Source of the DNA: Thelonectria olida
Taxonomy: Eukaryota > Ascomycota > Sordariomycetes > Hypocreales > Nectriaceae
Length of the DNA stretch: 64,000 nucleotides
Assembly (NCBI GenBank): GCA_020736575.1
Contig: JAGPYM010000009.1
Coordinates: forward strand, 434,001 to 498,000
Direction of reading: 5' to 3'
Notes under the pieces: model-generated
Databases searched by the model: none
What the model saw: only the letters and a program-made list of their open reading frames with translations
What the model was told of the DNA's origin: nothing
Shown here: piece by piece, positions 54,313 to 64,000 of the stretch
How the letters are laid out: the number at the start of each line of letters is the position of its first letter
Numbering within the stretch: the first letter of the stretch is position 1
Translations under genes and position numbers: made by a program

Positions 54313-56837
54313 TCATGCAATGGAGTCGTCCATTGCCACGTCATCTTCAAAACTCTCAATCGCTTCCTTGATCCGTTGACTCTCCTATTCTTAAGGTTAG
54401 TAAACCAACTCAAACCACGGCAGCCTCCATCAAAACTCACCTTTGGATCTAGTGCAAGAGCTATGGTGAAGTGTCGCACAGACAATTGCTTCTCACCCAT
54501 GCTCCTATACAGCTTTCCAAGCAGGAAGTGCACCGTCGCCTCGTCAGGGGCCAGGTCCTTCAGAATCATCAACTCCTTCTGTGCTGCTTCCAGCTGTCCC
54601 ACCGCGAGCAAGGCTCGGGCCTTCTTGTACCGCATTTGAGCTGCCCGAGGCGCCAATTCTACAGCCTTGTTGTACGCCTGCAACGCCGGAATGATCTGCT
54701 TCTGTCTCTCTAGAACTGTTCCGATGCAACAGATTAGAACAGCGTTGTTGGGGTTGATGTTTTGTGCCGCATTGAAATGCGTGTACGCCTTGTCATAGGC
54801 CCCAAGACGCTCCTGGACTCTTCCGATGCCGTAGTAGGCATTGTAGTGTCTTCGGTCGGCTGATAGCGCTTGGCGGTATGCTGTGAGAGCCTTTTCGTAC
54901 TCTTCGTTGGTGAAGTGTTCGTGGCCCTGCAACGTGAAGGCGTAGGCAAACTTGGGGTCTAGTTGCGTCGCCCGCTTGAAGCATCTAAGGGCTTGTTCGG
55001 GTTCCTTGGCCAGCGACCAGGCATTTCCAAGCGCACACCAGGCTTGCGGTGAGTGCCAGGCTGCGTCAACGAGCTCGTGAGCGAGGAACGAGAGGTCCGT
55101 CTCCCGTCTCAAGTGCCACAGAATTGTCGAGTACACTTCCATGTCCTCTAAACGAGACGGCGCTTGCATTCGCATTTTCCGAAAGAATTTTTCCGCCTCC
55201 GGATACGATGCCAGTTCGTAGTGTGCCCGGCCCATCTGAGCCAACACCCACGGCGTGTTTTGATGGGCCAGAGGCAGTGAATTGAGTGTTTGCAAGCTTT
55301 CGTGGCACTGGAATTGTGAGAAGGAATAGTAACCGTTGGCAAGCTTCTTGGTCAGATCAAAAATCCACTTCAAAGCCTCTTCCAGTTTGGCAGTATCTAC
55401 GTCCGGCGCTTTCGGGGCATGAATTGGCGGCGGAGGAGGAACCTCCTTGGCTCTCGACATCTCCCCATGGTCCACGTCGGCGTGAGGATCCTCCATCGGT
55501 TTGCGGTTTCCGCTGACAACCCGTCCAACATTGGTACCGCTCGAACCAGGTCGGACCATTCGAGAGATCGGGGGCCTAGCCTTCTTCAGTTCTCGTCCCG
55601 CCGAGGATCCAACAGCCGCAGCCCCCGAGTTTGCCTTGGACGGCCTGAACATGTTGAGCCTTGCGCTTCGCCTCGTTCCAAGTTCCTCGGTATTCCCTGA
55701 GCGGGGCACAGGGTGTCCAGATACTGTTCGTTTTCTTTCTACGCCAGGTATTGTTAACCGTGTAGTGCTCGCTGAAGGGTTCGGCGCGTCTGTCATCGTG
55801 GCTTCTCCTCCGTGATCCTTCTCTTGTGACCTAGTTGATCGTTTCGATCCCAGCCGGTAGTTCATCCTCGGTGGTGCATCTTGGGCATGGTCCAGGTTGT
55901 GGGCGTTTCGGGTCCTCCGTGGTGGCGCATGAGGCGGCTCGTTCCCGTTCGTCGGACGAGATGATATCGCATCTGATGACGGGCCGGAGGGGGTTGTTTC
56001 TGGACCGTCCGCGCCAAGGTTGGTGGTTGACGAACCGACTAGTCGTAACCTAGCGGCTTGTATTTTTGACATAAAGTCATTGCTATCACCTGTCTCTGTT
56101 ACGACATCGCCATTGGTCAACTCGTGAACGTTAGGGGAAATGTTTGCATTGAAAGGGTCGTTTCCCATGTCTGCCGTGGTACTTCGTTGCGACCTCTTCA
56201 GGGGAGCATCCAGGGAATTCGATGATAAATTTTCTCTTGAATCGGAAAAGCTCGATGACTCCAGATCGAAGCCCTGCACGAGTGGTTCACCGACCCTGAA
56301 GATGTTGGGTACTCGGACCGTGACGCCCATATCACAAAGTGCCACAAATGCATCCCACATGAAAGGATTCAACTTCAAGGCTTCCTCGAAGCAGCTAATA
56401 GCCTTCTTCTTGTCGTCGTAGGCGCGTTGCAGCCTTCCGAGCAAACATAAAATAGCAGGCGCATCAGGCAGGCCAGCTCGAGACGTTGCGCTGTGCTTTC
56501 CCATGGACGACTTTGAAGCCCATAGCCCTCGCGACTTTTCCAGCGCATGGATGCCGTCCTTGTAGCGTTCCAGAGCCAGGCAGGCCTGCGCAAATACCCA
56601 GGCGCATCCTAAATGGGCGCCGCGAAAGCCAAGCGGCTTGCTCACGTCGTACGCCGATCGATAGTCTCCGAGGCGCAGGTGACATAGCGCATAGAGGTAA
56701 GGGGACTCGTTGGACTTTGTATCCTGGGCCGTCAGGCGCTCGGCGAAGAAGAGGGCGTTTTCGTAGGAGAAGTTGTCGAGGTGATAGTAGATGACCTGCC
56801 GCAATAGGCCGTTGATGGCCGTCGGGGTAGGCGCCAT
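54313..56837 (-). CDS. CDC27: APC/C subunit Cdc27 / APC3 (BimA, Nuc2)
   Basis: Two exons, 56837-54441 and 54384-54313, encode 822 residues. This TPR scaffold of the anaphase-promoting complex binds Cdc20/Cdh1 IR tails and is essential for mitotic exit. The N-terminal dimerisation TPRs start LLRQVIYYHLDNFSYENALF, with LYALCHLRLGDYRSAYDVSK. A long Ser/Pro/Arg-rich linker (about 195-490) carries many candidate phosphorylation sites. C-terminal TPRs (about 500-800) include WCALGNAWSLAKEPEQALRC, AYYGIGRVQERLGAYDKAYT and TVHFLLGKLYRSMGEKQLSV. The final exon gives IKEAIESFEDDVAMDDSIA, which matches the family C-terminus. Reading straight through instead gives an unrelated tail, so the intron at 54440-54385 is required. 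The length is normal for filamentous fungi. Confidence 0.94.
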
Positions 56838-58283
56838 GCTAACGTTGGATGTTGCTGCCCAGGAGCGATGGCGACGGACGGAAGTCGAGTGTTGGCGCTG
56901 GCAAGTTGGCTACTGACTTGTGCAGGCCATGGACAATGGGAGAAATCGTGGGAAGATGATATCAATGGCAGCCGAATCGATTGGGAAGATCGGTTTTCGT
57001 CGGTTTGTCGTCGTTTAGGCAGGCGTTGGTCGTGTCTGTTCGTCGTTGGCGTGCGTGGCGGGGGTGAAGCGGAAAGAAAACAAAGACACTCGACAGTCCA
57101 GTGGCGGTTCAGTCGGTCGCCGTCGACGTCAACGCGGACCAGCAGGATTAGAAATTAACGGAGGAAAAGAAGACGAAAGCACGTGTCTTTTTGCTTCGGC
57201 AGAACGCGCAACAAGACATGTAACTGGTCCCTGAACGAGAGAGGACGAAAGGCGTGAATGAAGACGTCGTGAAAATCGTGGCGGGCTCGCAAATGAACAA
57301 TGAGACGGGGACCGGGGGGAACTCGACTACCAGCAACAGCGACTGTGGTGAAAGGAACTTGAGCAGAAACGGCACATGGTCTTGCGCGGCGACAGCAGCA
57401 GGGAACCACACACAAAATTGCACACCGCACAGGATGTGAAGCCGTTGATATTTTGTATTTTGGTTTGTTGTGACTGCGTGAACAAGTGTGAATTACCTAG
57501 TCGAGTGGATGCACTGCGGTCGGGGTGGTTACGGCCAGGCGCAAGATTGTTGTGGTTCTGCTGCCTTGATTGGGCGACGCGGACCAGGGCCTGTGTTTGT
57601 CCGAGCAACAGAGCTGGAAGTGGAAGTGGTGTCGGCTGGATACTTGCGTACCTGCACTAGAGACGCGGGCTAGGAAGGTACCTCTTAGACACCACCCACC
57701 AGGATGAGAAGACACTGTGAATAGGAACAGAAAAGAAGAGAAAAATAATCACAAAACACAAATTACTTAAAAATGTACCGCTTTAAGATGTAGCCGCGTT
57801 CTCCATCCTCAAATTCCACGCATTCTTCCATTCTTCCGCCAATGCAAGTCACAGAGAAAACAAGCGCCATATGCCAGCATCAAAGTCATCCTAAACCAAC
57901 CAGCCACCCGCCGACTCGGGCGTGTGCCACATCACTACCGCCCGTCCAGGCACTTCCTTGCACTGTCCCAGCCCACTGGAGCCAGAGTCAAAAATAAGGG
58001 AGCGAGCCGCCCGCTAAACTTCCGTGTGTCTCTCCAAGCCGAAGTGAGCAAGTGGCGCCACAGCAATTGATAGGCCGATACGTCCAGGCAGCTTCGTGAT
58101 CCATCTGCACGTCACTCGCTGGCTTCGCTGTCCACAACCACACGACACTTTCTCACCAGCTTCGATTCATTGTCATCGCCAACAACCCTCAATTGCCCTC
58201 GCATTCGCCTGTCCTGCAGCCGTCGCCCTCAAGTTCTCACCCTCTCATCCACCCATCATCAATCACTCACTTCCCTTCCCACA
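56838..58283. other. Divergent intergenic region, CDC27 / SND2
   Basis: This 1.45-kb stretch upstream of both genes has open frames on both strands at 57148-57715 that overlap without any domain. Several GT/AC-rich words occur, but no clear repeat array. Both promoters are expected here. Confidence 0.5.
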
Positions 58284-58769
58284 ATGGCGCAAAAGGCGAA
58301 AAAGGACCGCGCAAAGTCCAACGCAGCCGCCCTGAACAACCTCCACGTTGGCGCTCTCGTCGTCAACGGCCTCTTCCTACTCTCCCACTTCCTCTTCCGC
58401 CCGCGCTCCCTCTGGCTCTACGGCCTTCTCGCCGCTCCGGCCCTCGTCTGCCAGTATGTCCTCGAGGTCTCGGGCCGTCCCAAGTACGATCCGGCCACAA
58501 AGGCCCTGCGCTCCGCCGGCGAGGACCTCGCCGCCCCCGGTCTGACCGAGCACATGTTCGACGTCATCTGGGTCACCTGGGCGTCCACCATCCTCGCCCT
58601 TCTCTTCGGAAACTGGGGCTGGCTCCTGTGGGTTGTCGTCCCCGGCTACGGCATCTACCTGGGATCGAGTTTGCTGGGCATGGGCAAGCAGAAGATGGCC
58701 GAGTTCCAGGGTGCTGGCGGCGATGCAGCTGCCCCTCAGGGCAACCGCAAGGCGCGACGTGCTGCCTAG
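58284..58769 (+). CDS. SND2: SND2 / TMEM208 (DUF788), ER targeting factor
   Basis: A single exon encodes 161 residues. Snd2 (Env10; TMEM208 in animals) is an ER membrane component of the SRP-independent (SND) targeting route for proteins with internal or C-terminal membrane segments. The protein starts with a basic leader MAQKAKKDRAKSN. It then shows hydrophobic segments arranged as two pairs (LHVGALVVNGLFLLSHFLF with SLWLYGLLAAPALVCQYVL, and VIWVTWASTILALLFGNWGW with LLWVVVPGYGIYLGSSLL) and ends in a basic tail GNRKARRAA. Length and topology match the family. The internal ATG is chosen over the longer open frame from 58170 because the conserved N-terminus begins here. Confidence 0.9.
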   Translation: MAQKAKKDRAKSNAAALNNLHVGALVVNGLFLLSHFLFRPRSLWLYGLLAAPALVCQYVLEVSGRPKYDPATKALRSAGEDLAAPGLTEHMFDVIWVTWASTILALLFGNWGWLLWVVVPGYGIYLGSSLLGMGKQKMAEFQGAGGDAAAPQGNRKARRAA

Positions 58770-58843
58770 GGCGATTACTATCCGTCTATTCATGCATCAT
58801 CTACATACTAAATCGTCCAAATGTCTAATCACGGCGGATCTCT

Positions 58844-59586
58844 CTAAGTGCTCGGTCGAGGTCGCTCTCCCGCCCAGCGCTCTATCGTGTCGTCATCGAC
58901 GTTGCGCACCAAGATGTGTATATGCTCCAGTGCACGTACGCTCTGCAACGCTACCCAGTTCTTGAACCAAAGAACCCTGCTCTCTCCGTCTGATCCAAGG
59001 CTGTCGACAAAGTGTCTCTTCACAAAGCTCTCGCACAGGGCTCTACTCTCGGGCGTCATATCGCCCGTGTCAGCGTCTGTCGGAATGGTCGTGCGCAACC
59101 ACACGACAATGTGACGGATTTCTGGGTCAAGCCCATACGGCCAATCGTTGATCAAGACTTTATAGTCGGAGGTGTCCTCAAAGGGGGTGGTAGATGCTGG
59201 TGTGAAGGGCGGCGTGCCCCAAGCCTTGGGCAACCTGTTGGCGAGAAGATAGTTTGTCATTGAGCCGTATTCAGCCTTGGTTTCCGCCGTCCACTTCATA
59301 TATCGGCGGAGATCAGAGGGCTTGCGTTTCAAGACAGACAAGTTGTTCTTCTCTATCCATGATGTTATGTTAGTCAGGACATGTAACTATAATCTATAGC
59401 TCTAATACAAGCCATGAACTCAAGCGTTCATGATTCATAGAAGGCAACCCTCATACTCAACTCACCAATGACATCTCTAAGGTCCTCCCAGTCATGGCAA
59501 TGGAACTCTTCGTCCGTTTGAGAGAGAATCCACTTGTCCACGTCCGTCAGTGGAAACGGCGCCTCCTCCGGGAGGTTTTCACCCAT
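58844..59586 (-). CDS. DUF3605 protein, N-acetylglucosamine-induced protein 1-like
   Basis: Two exons, 59586-59466 and 59352-58844, encode 209 residues. The family is known as N-acetylglucosamine-induced protein 1 in some yeasts, and its biochemical function is not known to me. Motifs are PFPLTDVDKWILSQTDEEFH in exon 1, then LRRYMKWTAETKAEYGSMTN, DWPYGLDPEIRHIVVWLRTT, LCESFVKRHFVDSLG, and RVLWFKNWVALQSVRALEHI, which is the best-conserved block. The protein is soluble, without signal or membrane segment. Its stop lies 74 bp from the convergent SND2 stop, so 3' untranslated regions may overlap. The intron (59465-59353) is needed to join the two conserved blocks. Confidence 0.85.
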
Positions 59587-60264
59587 GATGTTGAGAGGCT
59601 GCTCCGGGGCGTTGTGAGTTCGCCAAGTGTGAGGGAAACAACCGCAGAGCGTAGCGTCCCTAGATCAATGAATATCAGCTCTGTCAAGACTTTGCCATGC
59701 AAAAAGAGTAATATTATCACCTGCAATGTGGATTTTGTACCTGGAGCTGGTACCGAGGTAGTTCCTGGTGACGCTGCAAGAAGGGAGGACATTCCGAATG
59801 ACACGCGGGACATGCGGTGTAAGGAGGGCCGAGCTGGGCTTATGTCAGCGATAAGCCGCCAAGCATAAATCCCCCCCCCCCTAATGGTCAGTCCCAAGGC
59901 TGCATCGAGCATCAATTACGTCAGGAAACATTGTCATCTTCCAATCACATTGATCGTGTATCGGTCAATCGAGGACTCAATTGGCGTTTGTGGCATCTGA
60001 CGAGTTGCTGTAGGGCGAGTATTGCGCCTCCTCAACCAGAACAACACCATAATCGCCCAAATCGAGATACTATCAGCCCCTCATCCCACCATTTTGGACG
60101 AGTCAACAATTACGAGGAATTGCGGCAACATCACTTTCTCTGGAGCCCTCCATGGTCCTTTTCACCAATCCTTTTTTATGCATCTTCATATCTGAACCGC
60201 GAACAAAAGCCTCGGGGTCATCAACTCCCGCGCCCCTCATCCTCCGAACTCAACACTTTCAACC
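59587..60264. other. Divergent intergenic region
   Basis: This 678-bp stretch lies between the DUF3605 gene (leftward) and the hydrolase (rightward). A ten-C run lies at 59872-59881. The frame at 59547-59915 (-) overlaps the start of the DUF3605 gene in another phase and is rejected. Confidence 0.5.
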
Positions 60265-61704
60265 ATGATTCTCGGCCCCGTCACTCTCATTGACTGCTTT
60301 GTTTTCCTCCTCTTTCTCATCCCACAACTCTTGTGGCATGTCGGAATCTTCCCGACCTTGCTTGTCGCCGCTAAGGCTCTCCCATTTCTCTGTATGTGCA
60401 GCCCCTTTCTCCTTTCATCCGCTTCGGACCCCAACACTCACATGTCAAATATAGTAGTTCAGTTGCCTTACGAGTTCGTTCTAGAACGCTACTTCACTCA
60501 CCCATCCCAACAGACTGGGTTTGTCCAGAGTTCAACAATATTCGAGGATTTTGTCGTCCGTTGCGTAAAGTACGCGTTCAAAGCAATCCCCACTCGCGTA
60601 TCAAGAGTCTTCTTCTCCAAGAATGTCTCACTTCCTTGGTTCCGCTGGCGGCTGCTCCGCCATGGATACCTGAAATTCCAAACTCATTGGCGGGAGTATA
60701 GCATTGGCCAGGTATGACTCGCAACGCCCGTCTCGGTGAAAGCGCTCACGCGGACTCTCGAGTCGCAGGGAAACATCAAAACCAAGGGTATCTGGATCAT
60801 GCACCAGCCTGAGAGCCCTCCTGACTTTGTTCTCTACTATGTCCATGGTAGGAACAAATTCTCGGCACCTCGTTTCACTTGCTAACCAAGTCCAGGCGGG
60901 GGTTTTTCCATGGGATCAGTCTACTTCTACCTGGAATTCTTGATGGTATGGCATCATCTCCTTGTAGAGGCCGGTTTTACCAACCCAGCCATCTTCTCTC
61001 TTGAATACACGTTGGCCCCTGACGACGTCTATCCAAGGCAAGTCCTGGAGACATTGGAGGGCTACAAGCACGTCCTAGAGGTCACGAAGGATGCATCCCG
61101 AGTGTGTGTTGCTGGGGACTCGGCCGGCGGCGCACTGATCCTCAGTTTACTGCTAGAGTTGGGCGCGCAGGCTCGTAATCGGCAGAGCAACGGGGCAAAC
61201 TACAACTGCATACCAAATGGGAGTGCGGCTGACCGCGAACCGGCGCTGGGCGTGCCGCGGATGGCTACTCTGATCTCACCGTGGGTGACTCTCATGTCAA
61301 ATCTGCATCTGGCATCCAAGAGTGACTTCCTCGACCGCCGGACCTTGTGGAAGTACGCACACGACTATGCTGGCGAGTCCATGGTCCATCAGCACCCAGC
61401 TTCACCAGGAGACTGCGACGATGATAAGCTCTGGAAGGCAGCCAGCCCCGAGATGGGATACTACATCATTTTCGGGGAGGAGGAAGTGTTTGCGCCCGAT
61501 ATAGAAGACTTTGTCAAGCGACAAGACAGGATCGGCGTTGAGGTGGAAGGGCAGAAATTCGATGGCGGAATCCATGCATGGCCAGTGGCGTCGGTCTTCT
61601 TGTCGAGCACCGAAGACAAGAGATTGCAAGGCCTCAGAGCTGCTGTAAATGAGATCAGAAGACGAAAATCTGAGGGTAATACGTTAAAGGTGAGAAAGGC
61701 ATAA
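60265..61704 (+). CDS. Membrane-anchored alpha/beta hydrolase (HSL/esterase type)
   Basis: Four exons: 60265-60391, 60455-60711, 60769-60847 and 60896-61704. In-frame joins give 423 residues. The N-terminus has a hydrophobic span (LIDCFVFLLFLIPQLLWHVG), fitting an ER or lipid-droplet anchor. The oxyanion-hole motif HGGGFSMGS is assembled across the third intron. The nucleophile motif is GDSAGG with Ser, followed by LISPWVTL. The acid and base are probably the Asp of FAPDIEDFV and the His of FDGGIHAWP. The triad is complete, so an active carboxylesterase or lipase/steroid-deacetylase-like enzyme is likely. A segment of about 20 residues (QSNGANYNCIPNGSAADREP) after GDSAGG appears to be a lineage-specific loop. 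Substrate is unknown. Confidence 0.86.
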
Positions 61705-64000
61705 GACTCAGATTAGATCAAGTAAACATTCATAGACAAGACCAATAGAGTGGTGGTTCGGGAACCAGAGCACAAGGCTCGGCTTCGTCGTCACCAGGTC
61801 CGCTCCGAAATAAAAGCTCAACTTGTATCATCACAGTGCCATTAGGGGGTGGGAAAAGAATGATGAAAGTGCATACCCGAATCAGATACCAAAACCCAAT
61901 GGCAGGGAATCCCTCCCAGGCCCAACGGCTGAAGACGCCGCGAAATCTTGTTCAGGGTCGCTGACGTCGGAACCAAACAGGCATCAAGTGTGTCTTGAAA
62001 GAGCCGCAGTGGTTCGCATGGAGTGGCCAGGGGTAAACCAAGGCAAACAAGAACGGTGAGACGAACCACAGCTCAACAAGCACTTGCTTGATGATGATTG
62101 ATGAATGAACGTTTGAGCGGCTGACGGTGGCGCCTGGAGCCTGGAGTCTGGAGCTTCCCGCGACAAGGCATCCAGACTATGCCCAAGATGCGCGCTCAGT
62201 GCATGCACGTCTCCATCGTTGCTCATCCCTTGCATTCCGACTCTGGTGTTGTCAGGCTACCTAAGGCAGTGTTAGAGGTGTGTTTTTTTACTCGCTGGAT
62301 GGGTGGAAAGGAATGAATTGCTGCGACACGAAAATACTTCGTAAATAGGGACCCCACTGGAGCGCGGGAGCTGAGTGTCGACGCGCAGAGCGGAACCTCC
62401 CTTGCGGAGTGCGTTGTGTCAATACCCCGGAGACACGTGTGAAATACGACCGATGAATCAAAGCGAGCGATCATCATGTCCGCCGTTGACGGCGTGAACT
62501 CTGCATCGCAAGCCCAGGCTCTATTCGCAGGTATGTACCGGTATTTCGTGATGAGTGTCTCAATGTCAAAGACATGTGTCGGAAGCTTGAATGAGCACAA
62601 AGAAACCCGGCAATGACAAAATGCGATGAACAGTGTGCTTTCCCGATTCGGATGGTACCTAATGCTCTCTCTGTCAACATATCCACCGCCTTCCCTCACC
62701 CATGCACCTTCCACCACAAGCATCACCCACCACCCCTCCCTCCCTCCTTCCCGTCTCTTTGAGGCGCAGGACGGGCTGGGAAGGAGGCTTCTTAGGTAAC
62801 ACTCCCAGGTACCTGTAGTTACAACCTGAACCACCTCCCTAGGCCCTCCAACCATGCTTCACGAGGGGGCGTGTGTGGTGTGTCAGAAGGGGAGCCCCGC
62901 GGGACATATAAACGGCCAGCATTCCCTCCTCCGGCTGCCGTTTGCCCAATGCCGGCTGGCTTGTCCCTTCCCTCCCCGATGCCTCCGAGAGAGCACCCCT
63001 GAACACCCGACCACCTTTCCCGTACCTGCCGTACAAACCGTATCGCACTTGATCGCGTCGCATCGCGATCGTCACCGTCACGCCTTGGACCATCCCGGCA
63101 CTCTTCACGCTCATCTCAGTCCTCCACCCCGGATCGTGTTATTGCACTCCGATTTTCCCCTCCTAAACAACTCTCAGTCAGCAATCCCCTTGTTCCTGTA
63201 GTCCCGATTCATGGGGTTTTGTGGTTAATCCTTCACCAACCACGCTATTCACCCACCCATTCCCGCTTACACCAAGCTCGTCATCCCCGGAATAAGCTTG
63301 TCCGGGCTAGGAACTTGAAAGGAGGAAAGAGTAACAGGTTTAAGAAGGCAGCGACGAACTTGGCAGAGATACAAGAGAAGCCGGTCCTCTCTTTTCAACA
63401 GCTAAGGTAGGGCAACACTCTTGCTTGCATCTCGCCGGTGAATAGAAGCCTTCCCTCCCTTCCGGATCTCTTTGATCTCAAGCCATCTGTCTGCCTTCCT
63501 TATTACAGCTCCTCCACCACGCCCAACGCCAGGCCTTCCCTTCTTGTCCAGCCATCATTCCCATCTGCAGCAGGCCGACTGCGCCACATCCACGTTACCG
63601 ATTTGCCTCTTTGTGGGACGCAAGGCAATCAAGGGGAGACTACAATTCACCATCAAAGGAAAAGTACACACTCTCCCTTCTGACCCTTCTAAGTTGCAGG
63701 TTGGGTACTTGGCGCTTACGCGAACCAATCTCGGGTACGAAGTAACTTCAACCCCACCTAACTTCACGTCGACCAAACCACCTACCATCATCCCACAGCT
63801 CAGAGACGCGGGCCGGTGATTCCCTGCATCGAGCTTATTGGCGGTCGATATTTGGTTCAGGCTACAGTTGTCTGTCTCCAAACCGACTTTTGTTGCACAT
63901 TCGTTGCAACATAAGTCAGGTATTCGATCGGAGGCTATTTTTCTTGGCCAGAATCTAATCGTGGCGGGGTGCCTGGTCCGCCTGGTCCTGACGGTGGTCC
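61705..64000. other. Right-end stretch without recognised genes
   Basis: The open frames at 62223-62855 (-) and 62839-63201 (both strands) overlap, show no domain, and are low-complexity in parts (CCCTCCCTCCCTCC words near 62730-62750). The end region may belong to the upstream part of a gene beyond the window, possibly rightward, given pyrimidine-rich DNA after 63100. No RNA genes or repeats were identified. Confidence 0.5.

Noticed and set aside
59547..59915. 122-codon frame on the - strand
   Set aside because: It overlaps the first exon of the DUF3605 gene in another phase and has a repetitive Arg-rich end.
62223..62855. 210-codon open frame on the - strand
   Set aside because: No recognisable domain, partly low-complexity, and competing frames on both strands. 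It is most likely chance.

Overview
This window reads as nuclear DNA of a filamentous ascomycete, most likely a Sordariomycete and possibly of the Hypocreales. Evidence: short GT..AG introns of about 50-115 nt inside dense genes, a Zn(II)2Cys6 regulator, an Hsp98/Hsp104 disaggregase, a three-exon histone H4, fungal-type mitoribosomal proteins (Mhr1/mL67, mL60), Ste11, Nup82 and BimA/Cdc27. No bacterial operon, phage, CRISPR array or intact transposon was seen. All exon models were built by hand from splice signals, reading frame and family resemblance; no search was run.

Layout. 1-5.4 kb: gene-free, with a 26-G homopolymer and microsatellites. 5.4-8.6 kb (-): five-exon protein joining a caspase-like domain, a homeobox-like segment and a rhodanese-like domain. 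9.6-11.1 kb (+): Pbn1/PIG-X (GPI mannosyltransferase I). 11.5-13.8 kb (+): seven-exon zinc-cluster regulator. 14.1-16.8 kb (-): Hsp98, divergent from MHR1 (17.5-18.4 kb). 18.7-20.2 kb (-): sulfotransferase-like P-loop protein. 21.4-22.5 kb (-): prephenate dehydratase. 22.5-30.3 kb: gene-poor stretch with only a doubtful small ORF and a tRNA-like relic. 30.3-33.1 kb (+): Ste11-type MAPKKK. 34.2-36.4 kb (+): gamma-glutamylcyclotransferase-like protein and PrpF-like isomerase. 36.4-37.8 kb: low-complexity and 60-bp repeats. 37.8-38.8 kb (+): EBP/EXPERA membrane protein. 40.7-41.9 kb (-): unrecognised proline-rich protein.

43.5-50.0 kb is a compact housekeeping block of alternating divergent and convergent genes: NUP82(-)/CBC2(+), mL60(-)/TRS20(+), histone H4(-). 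It is followed by a broken CTP synthase fragment (51.0-51.4 kb) and an unusual trypsin-like protease with no obvious signal peptide (51.5-53.2 kb, -). 54.3-56.8 kb (-): Cdc27/APC3. 58.3-59.6 kb: SND2/TMEM208 converging on a DUF3605 (GlcNAc-induced protein 1-like) gene, with 74 bp between stop codons. 60.3-61.7 kb (+): membrane-anchored alpha/beta hydrolase. 61.7-64 kb: no gene recognised.

Most genes are unrelated core functions (chromatin, mRNA cap binding, nuclear pore, ER and vesicle biogenesis, cell cycle, proteostasis, mitoribosome), so this is a chromosomal core segment and not a metabolite cluster. The points most worth follow-up are the caspase-homeobox-rhodanese fusion, the trypsin-like protein next to a CTP synthase pseudogene, a frame-preserving intron in STE11, and an exact-period repeat upstream of the EBP gene.
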